Program-made: the position numbers and the translations under genes
The notes under the pieces: model-generated
Seen by the model: only the letters and a program-made list of their open reading frames with translations
Told to the model about the DNA's origin: nothing
Databases searched by the model: none
In this document: piece after piece, positions 15,964-21,990 of the stretch
How positions within the stretch are numbered: position 1 is the first letter of the stretch
Layout of the letters: each line of letters begins with the position of its first letter
Virus record (IMG/VR): IMGVR_UViG_3300030012_001759
Location: 1-34,441 of that record
DNA from: a virus
Length of the DNA stretch: 34,441 nt
Reading direction: 5' to 3' (one strand)

Positions 15964-16143
15964 TTACTTTTTTGATAGGACATCCCCCATCACATTTTCA
16001 AATACACCATAGATAGCTTCTAAGATTTTCTCTTCAGTGTCTTCGTTTATAATTGGAATATTGATGTTCTTATTAAGTTCATCAATGATTTTCTCTTTGT
16101 TTTTACCATTGAAAAGATATTCCATTATCATTTTCTGTATCAT
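15964..16143 (-). CDS. Small unknown protein (59 aa) in lysis cassette
   Basis: Unrecognised. ATG 16143 overlaps the TGA of the upstream membrane protein (ATGA), and the frame ends just inside the start region of the endolysin. 59 aa, helical, Lys/Glu/Ile/Asn-rich, with no membrane segment. Tight packing on both sides makes it a real gene; a lysis-regulatory role would be guesswork. Confidence 0.6.
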   Translation of the reverse strand: MIQKMIMEYLFNGKNKEKIIDELNKNINIPIINEDTEEKILEAIYGVFENVMGDVLSKK

Positions 16144-16364
16144 ACGAACCTCATTATTAGATTGATTGTTATTGGGATTGCGAACAGACCAAGCATTCCA
16201 ATGGTCTTTACTCGCACTAATGTTGATTCATGGTCTGCAACCTTACCATTTAGTTTATCCAAATGATTATCAATCGCTTTTAACCTATGAAATATTTCTT
16301 CTTGCCTGGTATCAACCTTAACCAAAAGGTTCATCATTTCATCTCTGTACTCAGCCACCTTCAC
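16140..16364 (-). CDS. XhlA-like membrane protein (holin-associated)
   Basis: 74 aa: a coiled-coil N-terminal half (M-N-L-L-V-K-V-D-T-R-Q-E-E-I then L-K-A-I-D-N-H-L-D-K-L) and one C-terminal membrane helix (I-G-M-L-G-L-F-A-I-P-I-T-I-N-L-I). This order is that of XhlA/hemolysin XhlA-type proteins that cooperate with holins. It overlaps neighbours by ATGA and sits between a holin-like gene and the endolysin. Confidence 0.55.
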   Translation of the reverse strand: MKVAEYRDEMMNLLVKVDTRQEEIFHRLKAIDNHLDKLNGKVADHESTLVRVKTIGMLGLFAIPITINLIMRFV

Positions 16365-16630
16365 TTCTTAGCCCTTCTGCTCTGTTTTGATCCTCTTCCA
16401 TTACCCATCTTAGCTTCAATATAATTTAATTGGTCAGTAACCTCATCATTAAGATCCTGAAACTTATCGGTCATAACATTCTTAGCATCAATAAGTTTTA
16501 CTATAATGTTATGTAGGTCATCAATTTTTTTATTTAATTCATTGGTCATCCATTTGAATGTCATCCAAAGGATACCTGCAGCTAATCCTGCAAACCCAAT
16601 TTCTGTCCAATTCTCCATTCCCATTACCAT
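16361..16630 (-). CDS. Holin-like membrane protein (N-terminal TM plus coiled coil)
   Basis: 89 aa: one membrane helix near residues 10-27 (I-G-F-A-G-L-A-A-G-I-L-W-M-T-F) followed by a long charged coiled coil and a basic tail ending R-R-A-K-K. This is the layout of BhlA/UviB-type holins. Three ATG codons are close together (16630, 16624, 16618); the last gives the most family-like start M-E-N-W. Located next to the XhlA-like gene and endolysin. Confidence 0.5.
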   Translation of the reverse strand: MVMGMENWTEIGFAGLAAGILWMTFKWMTNELNKKIDDLHNIIVKLIDAKNVMTDKFQDLNDEVTDQLNYIEAKMGNGRGSKQSRRAKK

Positions 16631-16893
16631 TTAACCTTATCTGCCCAGTAGGCTGCTGACATTCTTCCTTTTGCAATATTTCTAGCGTGACGAGCCTTAA
16701 AAGATTTTCGTCTTGCTTTCTGCATTTTTGTCTTTGGTTTTTTACCTGCGCCTGAAACTCCTTGTTGTCCAAAACGTATAAGTTTTACCTTGCTTCCAAC
16801 CTTGGCTAACACCGCATGGCTTTTCTTTGGATGTCCTTTGGTTCTCTTAGGTTTGTTGTAGCCTGAGAACCTTTCACCTCTGTATGTAATCAC
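16624..16893 (-). CDS. Small highly basic protein (89 aa), conserved-looking
   Basis: GTG start that overlaps the upstream TGA (GTGA). 89 aa with about one third Lys/Arg; the end R-K-S-F-K-A-R-H-A-R-N then Y-W-A-D-K-V-K-W looks like a family I remember from marine phages (possibly DUF6321), which I cannot verify. Function unknown; the composition suggests nucleic-acid or cell-wall contact. First-read of a run of five adjacent basic mini-proteins. Confidence 0.6.
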   Translation of the reverse strand: MITYRGERFSGYNKPKRTKGHPKKSHAVLAKVGSKVKLIRFGQQGVSGAGKKPKTKMQKARRKSFKARHARNIAKGRMSAAYWADKVKW

Positions 16894-17069
16894 TTACCCA
16901 CCATTCTCTTTGCTATGTTATGAGACTGTTTAAATGTTTTTCCTTTACGCATCATTGTTGCCATTTTAGAAAGATGTCTTTTTGTGTGATGTTCTTTGTG
17001 TGATTGCATTTGAGATTTTTGTCTACTTGTCAACCCCTTTAGATTTATACCTTTTAAATTCTTAGCCAT
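16890..17069 (-). CDS. Small Lys/His-rich basic protein (59 aa)
   Basis: ATG 17069 overlaps the TAA of the gene before it (TAATG), and its TGA overlaps the next GTG start. 59 aa, no acidic residue except one Glu, with S-H-K-E-H-H-T-K-R-H and a G-K-T-F-K-Q-S-H-N-I-A motif toward the end. Predicted helical. I recall similar peptides in other marine phages but know no function. Confidence 0.6.
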   Translation of the reverse strand: MAKNLKGINLKGLTSRQKSQMQSHKEHHTKRHLSKMATMMRKGKTFKQSHNIAKRMVGK

Positions 17070-17245
17070 TATTTAGACCTTCTTTTAAATAGGCTCTTAG
17101 GGATACGCTTACCTGCCTTATATAGCTTAGAAACCTTTTTAATCGCACTAGCACGACCAGATCTTTTACGACCCCTAAGTCCGCTTAAATATTTTTTAGG
17201 CAAACCTGACTTTTTATCTTTTGGTACTCTTCTTCTTTTTGGCAC
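17069..17245 (-). CDS. Small Lys/Arg-rich protein (58 aa), DUF5872-like
   Basis: GTG 17245 has the strong site AAGGAG 5 nt upstream. 58 aa: P-K-R-R-R-V-P-K-D, then G-L-P-K-K-Y-L-S-G-L, then a basic helix and K-R-I-P-K-S-L-F-K-R-R. The pattern resembles DUF5872 proteins of phages and giant viruses (recall only). Overlaps its upstream neighbour by 32 bp and shares TAATG with the next. Confidence 0.6.
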   Translation of the reverse strand: MPKRRRVPKDKKSGLPKKYLSGLRGRKRSGRASAIKKVSKLYKAGKRIPKSLFKRRSK

Positions 17246-17477
17246 GTTTTCTCCTTAAATCTGTATCATGCTTTCTACTACCCCTTAGAAAAGAGTTTAC
17301 TCTTCCCATCGCCCAAGAAGCCATTGTCGTTTTTGGTCTTGATCCTGCGGAAAGAAAAGCCCCTTGACCTCTTCTGTAGACTTTTACTAAAGTACCATAT
17401 GCAACACCCTTAGACTTCGCTTTCCTTCTTAGATTTGACTGAACTGATGCACTTAATGGTTTTCTTTTAATAGCCAT
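17214..17477 (-). CDS. Small basic protein (87 aa), DUF5824-like
   Basis: 87 aa. The segment G-V-A-Y-G-T-L-V-K-V-Y-R-R-G then S-R-P-K-T-T-M-A-S-W-A-M-G-R-V-N-S-F and D-T-D-L looks like the DUF5824 domain found in phages and large DNA viruses (by memory). The tail is almost pure Lys/Arg. Its biochemical role is not known. Member of the basic mini-gene cluster. Confidence 0.65.
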   Translation of the reverse strand: MAIKRKPLSASVQSNLRRKAKSKGVAYGTLVKVYRRGQGAFLSAGSRPKTTMASWAMGRVNSFLRGSRKHDTDLRRKRAKKKKSTKR

Positions 17478-17562
17478 ACCTTTTCTTCTTTTTTTTATTC
17501 ATTTTTTTACGTTTTTTTGGTCTTCCTATCTTACTTCCGTAAGTTCCTTTTCCTTTAGGCAT
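17467..17562 (-). CDS. Tiny basic peptide (31 aa)
   Basis: ATG 17562 to TAA 17467: starts P-K-G-K-G-T-Y-G-S-K-I-G-R-P and ends in a Lys-rich tail with Y-G-Y. The G-K-G-T-Y-G-S-K-x-G-R-P opening is one I have seen often as a stand-alone tiny phage protein. It overlaps both neighbours by about 10 bp. Confidence 0.6.
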   Translation of the reverse strand: MPKGKGTYGSKIGRPKKRKKMNKKKKKRYGY

Positions 17563-17893
17563 TCCATGGTCTCCCAGTTGCTTTTGTTGGTGTTTCTTGT
17601 TCTGCGATTTGTGCATCTAAACCTGCTTCAATTTCTGCTAGTTTATCTGCACCTATTTTAGCTTCTACCCATCCTTGTACATCTTCTTCTGTGATGTCGG
17701 CATAAGCTGTAAAGTTTTCAGAGTCTGGAGCATCTAATCCTACTGTACCAATGCTTGATGCAGAGAAAGTTTTAGCTTCATCGCCTTCGCCTACTGTTTT
17801 ATTTTTAACAAACGAATAGTGAACTACCTTACAAACATCGGACAATTCATCTTCGTTTAACACTCTGTCGATGGTGTTAATCCTTGTTATCAT
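17555..17893 (-). CDS. Conserved-looking phage protein (112 aa), unknown
   Basis: 112 aa, acidic, unlike the basic genes beside it. Features: V-V-H-Y-S-F-V-K-N-K, then S-A-S-S-I-G-T-V-G-L-D-A-P, then F-T-A-Y-A-D-I-T-E-E-D-V-Q-G-W-V and a terminal G-R-P-W. This layout is familiar from cyanophage and pelagiphage hypothetical proteins placed near tail fibres. No function can be given. Confidence 0.6.
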   Translation of the reverse strand: MITRINTIDRVLNEDELSDVCKVVHYSFVKNKTVGEGDEAKTFSASSIGTVGLDAPDSENFTAYADITEEDVQGWVEAKIGADKLAEIEAGLDAQIAEQETPTKATGRPWNA

Positions 17894-18101
17894 CTTTTAA
17901 TCCTTTACTTAGCGCATCGATGAACGCCTGTCTGCCAAACTGAAGTTGCTGTAGGTTAAACGATGCAGTTTCAATTTTCCTATTTAAGTCTGCAATATGA
18001 GATACCATTACTTTTTGGTTATCATCCATTGAATCAATCTCATATTCTTTTCCATCAAGATTTAAAACTGGCTTGTTTTCTTTATTTTGTTTTTTTGCCA
18101 T
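17877..18101 (-). CDS. Small protein (74 aa), DUF6447-like
   Basis: 74 aa: basic head, then L-N-L-D-G-K-E-Y-E-I-D-S-M, then a long helix with I-A-D-L-N-R-K-I and a Gln/Leu stretch. The L-x-x-D-G-K-E-Y-x-x-D-S-L/M start followed by a helix resembles DUF6447 of marine phages (recall). It overlaps the next gene by 17 bp. Function unknown. Confidence 0.6.
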   Translation of the reverse strand: MAKKQNKENKPVLNLDGKEYEIDSMDDNQKVMVSHIADLNRKIETASFNLQQLQFGRQAFIDALSKGLKDDNKD

Positions 18102-18110
18102 TTTATTTCC

Positions 18111-18374
18111 TTATCTTTTTTTTAATCCTAATTTTTCCATTAGGCTTTTGTTTTCTTCTTCTAGTTTCTGTATATGCTGTGTTTCCATTCCTTCAATACT
18201 TGCATTCAATACAGTCACTTTATCTTCTAAATCTTTAATTCTTCTTTCCTGTTCTGCAAACTTCATTTGTGCTTGATACCAGCTTCCAGTAACAACCGCA
18301 ACTGCCACCATTGCTTTGATAAGAAAAGCCACAGAAATGTGAATCTGAGCATCTTCGCTAATTGCCTTGCTCAT
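18111..18374 (-). CDS. Membrane-anchored coiled-coil protein A (87 aa)
   Basis: One membrane helix at about residues 13-32 (V-A-F-L-I-K-A-M-V-A-V-A-V-V-T-G), then a charged coiled coil with heptad pattern (R-R-I-K-D-L-E-D-K-V-T-V-L). The next gene upstream encodes the same architecture and a similar start (K-x-I-x-x-D-x-x-I-x-I-S), so the pair looks like an old tandem duplication. Possible role in lysis (holin or inner spanin-like) or as virion-associated coil. Confidence 0.55.
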   Translation of the reverse strand: MSKAISEDAQIHISVAFLIKAMVAVAVVTGSWYQAQMKFAEQERRIKDLEDKVTVLNASIEGMETQHIQKLEEENKSLMEKLGLKKR

Positions 18375-18642
18375 TACGCAATCTCTGTACTTCTTCTTCT
18401 AAAACTCTAATCTTTTCATTTTGTCTTATATCAGCAGGAATCTCAGCATTTTGACTTTCTTTAGCATCTTCTTCAATAGCTTCTATATGCTCTTCATTTA
18501 TTCTTACTTGATATTCAAGAAAAGATATACGACCATTTAACTCGCCATATCCCCAGACCATTGCACCAATTACTGCTACTGCTTGAAAAAGCATAGGGAG
18601 GCTTATGTTTAAACTTGAATCTTGTCCTATAGGTTTAGTCAT
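18358..18642 (-). CDS. Membrane-anchored coiled-coil protein B (94 aa)
   Basis: Paralogue-like partner of the preceding entry: start T-K-P-I-G-Q-D-S-S-L-N-I-S, one membrane helix at about 16-32 (L-F-Q-A-V-A-V-I-G-A-M-V-W-G), then a coiled coil to the end. Its ATG overlaps the TGA of the 12-codon cysteine peptide. The 3' end overlaps the start of protein A by 17 bp. Confidence 0.55.
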   Translation of the reverse strand: MTKPIGQDSSLNISLPMLFQAVAVIGAMVWGYGELNGRISFLEYQVRINEEHIEAIEEDAKESQNAEIPADIRQNEKIRVLEEEVQRLRNEQGN

Positions 18643-18677
18643 TTTTTACACCCACAACAACAACAGCAATCTTTCAT
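18639..18677 (-). CDS. 12-residue cysteine peptide MKDCCCCCGCKK
   Basis: ATG at 18677 overlaps the TGA of the upstream gene (ATGA) and its own TGA overlaps the ATG of the downstream gene (ATGA). Thus the 12-codon frame exactly spans the space between two genes by the coupling device used through the whole operon. Six of twelve residues are Cys, encoded by five TGT and one TGC. It could be a metal-binding or redox micro-peptide, or a coupling device that hands ribosomes from one gene to the next. GAAAGAAAAG just before it could serve as ribosome site. Confidence 0.5.
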   Translation of the reverse strand: MKDCCCCCGCKK

Positions 18678-18958
18678 TCTTTTCTTTCCTTAGGTTTAGG
18701 TTTAGGTTTTGGGTTTACATGAATGGTTTTCACATAAACTGGCTTAGTTATATTGGTATCCCAGTATCTGTAATCACTTGTATTCCAATCAAAAGCATAG
18801 GTATTTGGCATATAGCGATATTTAAAAGCAGAGGTATTGTACACTTTTACGATCCTACTGCTATCGGTATAAGTTATTGTTTGATAGGGAACTGGCTCAC
18901 CTAAGTCTGAACTTCCCACTACTAAGCCTATTGCTAATCCTAACAACAATTCAATCAT
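18674..18958 (-). CDS. Secreted or membrane-anchored protein (94 aa) with Pro-Lys tail
   Basis: Short hydrophobic start (I-E-L-L-L-G-L-A-I-G-L-V-V-G) that can act as signal or anchor, then a Tyr/Thr/Asn-rich external part and a tail N-P-K-P-K-P-K-P-K. No lipobox cysteine. Located in the membrane-protein block before the lysis genes. The Pro-Lys tail resembles periplasm-spanning linkers such as those of spanins or TonB, but no partner is certain. Confidence 0.5.
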   Translation of the reverse strand: MIELLLGLAIGLVVGSSDLGEPVPYQTITYTDSSRIVKVYNTSAFKYRYMPNTYAFDWNTSDYRYWDTNITKPVYVKTIHVNPKPKPKPKERKE

Positions 18959-19169
18959 TGTACAATCCCAAGCTATCTGCTGTCCAAATTACTTTTTTCA
19001 TTAAGCTATCTAATTCAAACATTTCTTGAACTAATTCTTCGTGTGTTTTACCAATATAAATATCTTGACAACTTAATATGCTAAACATAAATGCTATTGC
19101 AAAACCAAGTATTACCATAGCGTTTAGTATCTTACTTGCATCTGCCCATTGATTTAATCTTTTACGCAT
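18951..19169 (-). CDS. Small membrane or lipoprotein (72 aa), possible spanin component
   Basis: Basic head (R-K-R-L), a hydrophobic segment at about 15-33, and I-L-S-C at 31-34, a near-lipobox, followed by a 38-residue charged helix. If cleaved before Cys34 it would be a short outer-membrane lipoprotein of the o-spanin kind; if not, a type II membrane protein. Overlaps both neighbours by 8 bp. Confidence 0.5.
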   Translation of the reverse strand: MRKRLNQWADASKILNAMVILGFAIAFMFSILSCQDIYIGKTHEELVQEMFELDSLMKKVIWTADSLGLYND

Positions 19170-21672
19170 TTTCTAACTCTTCTATCCTTGCTGTTAATGC
19201 ATCAATCTTATCATCTGCTTCTTGTAAAGCCTTTACAAGTAATGGTGTAATTTTTCCATAATCTATATTCTGTGGCTTTATTTCACCATCTTCCATAGCA
19301 TCTTTTTCACCAATTACAGCCTCAGGAATATGTTCTGCTAATTCGTGTGCAAAAAATCCATCCATAATTTGGTCAGGCGCACTAATAAAATTAAACCTAT
19401 ATGGCTTTAATCTATTTAATCTTTCTAATCCATCAGGAATGATAACTTCATTTTCTTTTAATCTGTAGTCAGATGAAGTTCCATATGCTGTTGTATTAGC
19501 ACTTGCATCTGAAAAAATAGCTCCACAATTATGATTATTACCATCTCTAAATAACATTTGGTCAACTGTTCCTGAACTTGGGCCAACAGATATTAATATT
19601 CCCTTAGTTGATGAACTTGCAAGACCATTTACAATTAAATTATAAGAATTATCTGCGTAATTTGTTTCTATCTGACCTGAAGACTTAAATGTAGTTGATT
19701 GTGTTCCATTAGTATATATTCTTAAATCACCACCACTACCACTTGAAGCTATGCCTGTTTGCCCAGAGCCAAGAGCAGTACCTTGAAATTCTATACCTTG
19801 TTGTGAGACTATTACACCATCAGATGCAATACGCATCCTTTCATTAAATCCACCTGTTTGGAATGTTATTATACCATCAGACTCTGGACTTGAGAGATAT
19901 AATTGTCTCGAACCTCCTTCAAATGCAATATGCGCTCTTTTTGTAACATCTGAATCTGTAAATGAAATAGTAGGTTGTGCATTTTTTATAGATAAACCTT
20001 TTGAAGCAGAGCCAAAAGAAGTTAGTGCAGTTGAAGGTGAAGTGTCGCCAATACCTACGTCTCCACCATTAACAATAGTAAGTCTTTCTACACCACCTCC
20101 ATCCAAAAATCTAAATCTATCTGTGGTTCCTCCGTAACCAATAGTAAATCCATTAGAATTGTTACCAATTAACATAGAAGAAAAAGAACTTGTATCATTT
20201 CCATTAGTAGCATCTCTTTTTATTTGCATCATTCTGTTAGCACCAGCATAAGGGGAAGCTCCATCAGTAACGTAAAGTTTATCAGTATCAACAGCAGAAG
20301 TATGCCCAATGCCCACGTTGCCAGAGCTGTTTATTGTAAACCTTGTTGAAGATTGTGCATCATCTACTATGAAGAATGAGTTGTTAGATGTGCCAAGATA
20401 ATATCTACCAGTACCACTTCCAGTTCTTTCAAGATATAATTGGTCTGTACTTGAAGCTACTGAAACGTGCAATCCACTCACATCATTTTGTGGACTTGTT
20501 GTGCCAATACCTACGTTGCCACCAGCAGGATTTAAAACTAAGTTATAAAAATTGTTTAGTCCACCTGAATCAGTTGCTTGTATAAATGGATTTGAACCAT
20601 TCATGCCAAAATCTATAACTCCAGTAGTTTGTGAACTTGATAACCGTAGCACCCCATTAGTTTGTGTAGTTCCTGAAGTAGCAACTGCACCACTTGAAGC
20701 ATTTTTAATTTCCCCCCTAACTGCAGGACTTGTTGTACCAATACCTGCGTTGCCAGAGCTGTTTATACGCATTTTTTCAGTTCCTGATGTAAAGAAACGC
20801 ATAGCATCACTTGAATGAGTATATGCCACTATACCTCTATATGCTTCATCTCCAGAAGTACCATCTGCAAAATGAATACTGCCACTAGAATCTGAATTAG
20901 AAAAAATAGTTAAGCCTGTATTATCTCCACTTGCACCACTACCTATAACTAAATTATTACCTGAATCATTCATACTGCTTGGAGTAGCATTATCAATACC
21001 TACTTTATTTTCTGAAGCATCCACAAACAGCGTGTTAGAATCAAAGTTCACATCACCACTAACAGTTAATCCTGTAAGAGTACCCACTGAAGTAATAGCA
21101 GATTGAGCTGCTCCAGTTACAGTAGCTGCGGTACCACTTACATTACCTGTAACATTGCCTACAAGATTTCCTGTAACATTGCCTACAAGATTTCCTGTAA
21201 TATTGCCACTTGCACTTATTGTAGTAAACGCACCTGTACTTGCAGATTCGCTACCAATCGCAGTACCATCGATTTCACCGCTTGATGCAAATATAGCTAT
21301 CGGATCAGCATCAGTACCAAGTTGGTCGATGTAACCGATGCCATTGACGTACAGGTCTTTCCATTGTTTACTGGCAGAGCCGAGGTCAAACGTATTGTCT
21401 GTGTTGGGTATAATATTAGAATTTACATCAGCGTTTATCGTGATGTTATCGGAATCGCCATCACCAATCGTGGTGTCACCTGTGAGATTTATCGTTGCAG
21501 CTTGTAGCTGTCCTGTAAGCGTTACGTTACGAAATCCAGATATGTCTTTGTTGGCATCAACGACAATACCCTTACTAGCGGTGACTGTTCCTGCGATTAC
21601 TGCGGTATCTTTGACTCTACTAACAGCAGAATCTATTTCTGCTCCAGTATGTGATGAATTAAAATTTGCCAA
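19162..21672 (-). CDS. Tail fibre/spike with C-terminal S74 intramolecular chaperone
   Basis: 836 aa from TTG 21672, which has AGGAG 8 nt upstream. N-terminal ~25 residues form the attachment helix; residues about 155-182 contain N-x-T-G-N-L/V repeats; from about 220 on, motifs of the form V-G-I-G-x-T-S-P recur (five copies), as in many marine phage fibres. The last ~103 residues are the endosialidase chaperone (peptidase S74): S734-D-Y-R-L-K-E-N, then R-L-N-R-L-K-P-Y-R-F, then G-F-F-A-H-E-L, and a coiled-coil end. The Ser before D-Y-R-L-K-E-N is the expected self-cleavage residue after trimer folding. Receptor contact is likely in the middle. Confidence 0.85.
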   Translation of the reverse strand: MANFNSSHTGAEIDSAVSRVKDTAVIAGTVTASKGIVVDANKDISGFRNVTLTGQLQAATINLTGDTTIGDGDSDNITINADVNSNIIPNTDNTFDLGSASKQWKDLYVNGIGYIDQLGTDADPIAIFASSGEIDGTAIGSESASTGAFTTISASGNITGNLVGNVTGNLVGNVTGNVSGTAATVTGAAQSAITSVGTLTGLTVSGDVNFDSNTLFVDASENKVGIDNATPSSMNDSGNNLVIGSGASGDNTGLTIFSNSDSSGSIHFADGTSGDEAYRGIVAYTHSSDAMRFFTSGTEKMRINSSGNAGIGTTSPAVRGEIKNASSGAVATSGTTQTNGVLRLSSSQTTGVIDFGMNGSNPFIQATDSGGLNNFYNLVLNPAGGNVGIGTTSPQNDVSGLHVSVASSTDQLYLERTGSGTGRYYLGTSNNSFFIVDDAQSSTRFTINSSGNVGIGHTSAVDTDKLYVTDGASPYAGANRMMQIKRDATNGNDTSSFSSMLIGNNSNGFTIGYGGTTDRFRFLDGGGVERLTIVNGGDVGIGDTSPSTALTSFGSASKGLSIKNAQPTISFTDSDVTKRAHIAFEGGSRQLYLSSPESDGIITFQTGGFNERMRIASDGVIVSQQGIEFQGTALGSGQTGIASSGSGGDLRIYTNGTQSTTFKSSGQIETNYADNSYNLIVNGLASSSTKGILISVGPSSGTVDQMLFRDGNNHNCGAIFSDASANTTAYGTSSDYRLKENEVIIPDGLERLNRLKPYRFNFISAPDQIMDGFFAHELAEHIPEAVIGEKDAMEDGEIKPQNIDYGKITPLLVKALQEADDKIDALTARIEELENA

Positions 21673-21685
21673 TGAAAACTCCTAA

Positions 21686-21705
21686 TTGGTATTCATTTAT
21701 ACCAA
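21686..21705. promoter_or_regulatory. Hairpin upstream of S74 fibre ribosome site
   Basis: TTGGTAT (21686-21692) and ATACCAA (21699-21705) form a 7-bp stem with a 6-nt loop. In the leftward mRNA it lies between the Zn-ribbon gene stop and the AGGAG of the fibre gene. No U-run follows, so it is more likely an mRNA stability or spacing element than a terminator. Confidence 0.4.
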
Positions 21706-21711
21706 GCTAGG

Positions 21712-21933
21712 TTACACCTTCTTTCCTGCAACCATATCTCTATTATCTTTGGCTATTTTAGCATCATTCGTTGGATACCCAGAACCTTTGTAGATAACTC
21801 CAGGAAAGGCAGTAATTACTTTGTTAATTTCTTCGTTGCACTTTGGACAGGTATCAGGCTCGTCATCGCCTAATAAAATAAGCTCGTCAAATATATAATC
21901 ACAAGCTTTACACTTATAACTAAATGTAGGCAT
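21712..21933 (-). CDS. FmdB-like zinc ribbon protein
   Basis: 73 aa. P-T-F-S-Y-K-C-K-A-C at the start and C-P-K-C near residue 29 give C8-x2-C11...C29-x2-C32, the zinc ribbon of the FmdB family; the later F-P-G-V-I-Y-K-G-S-G segment is also typical of it. Biochemical role unknown in phages. It sits between capsid and fibre genes in the late operon; its ribosome site ACGAGGG lies within the hairpin set described at 21937-21978. Confidence 0.7.
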   Translation of the reverse strand: MPTFSYKCKACDYIFDELILLGDDEPDTCPKCNEEINKVITAFPGVIYKGSGYPTNDAKIAKDNRDMVAGKKV

Positions 21934-21936
21934 AAT

Positions 21937-21978
21937 CCCTCGTTTGTAGCACGAGGGCGATGCTAAGACCGCCCTCGT
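21937..21978. promoter_or_regulatory. Two mutually exclusive hairpins between capsid and Zn-ribbon genes
   Basis: In the leftward mRNA, ACGAGGGCG (21978-21970) can pair with CGCCCTCGT (21959-21951) as a 9-bp stem. The same CGCCCTCGT can instead pair by 7 bp with ACGAGGG (21943-21937), which is the ribosome site of the Zn-ribbon gene. The stronger upstream hairpin frees the site; the other buries it. It may also trim or stabilise the capsid mRNA 3' end. Confidence 0.5.
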
Positions 21979-21990
21979 ATTTAATCACTG

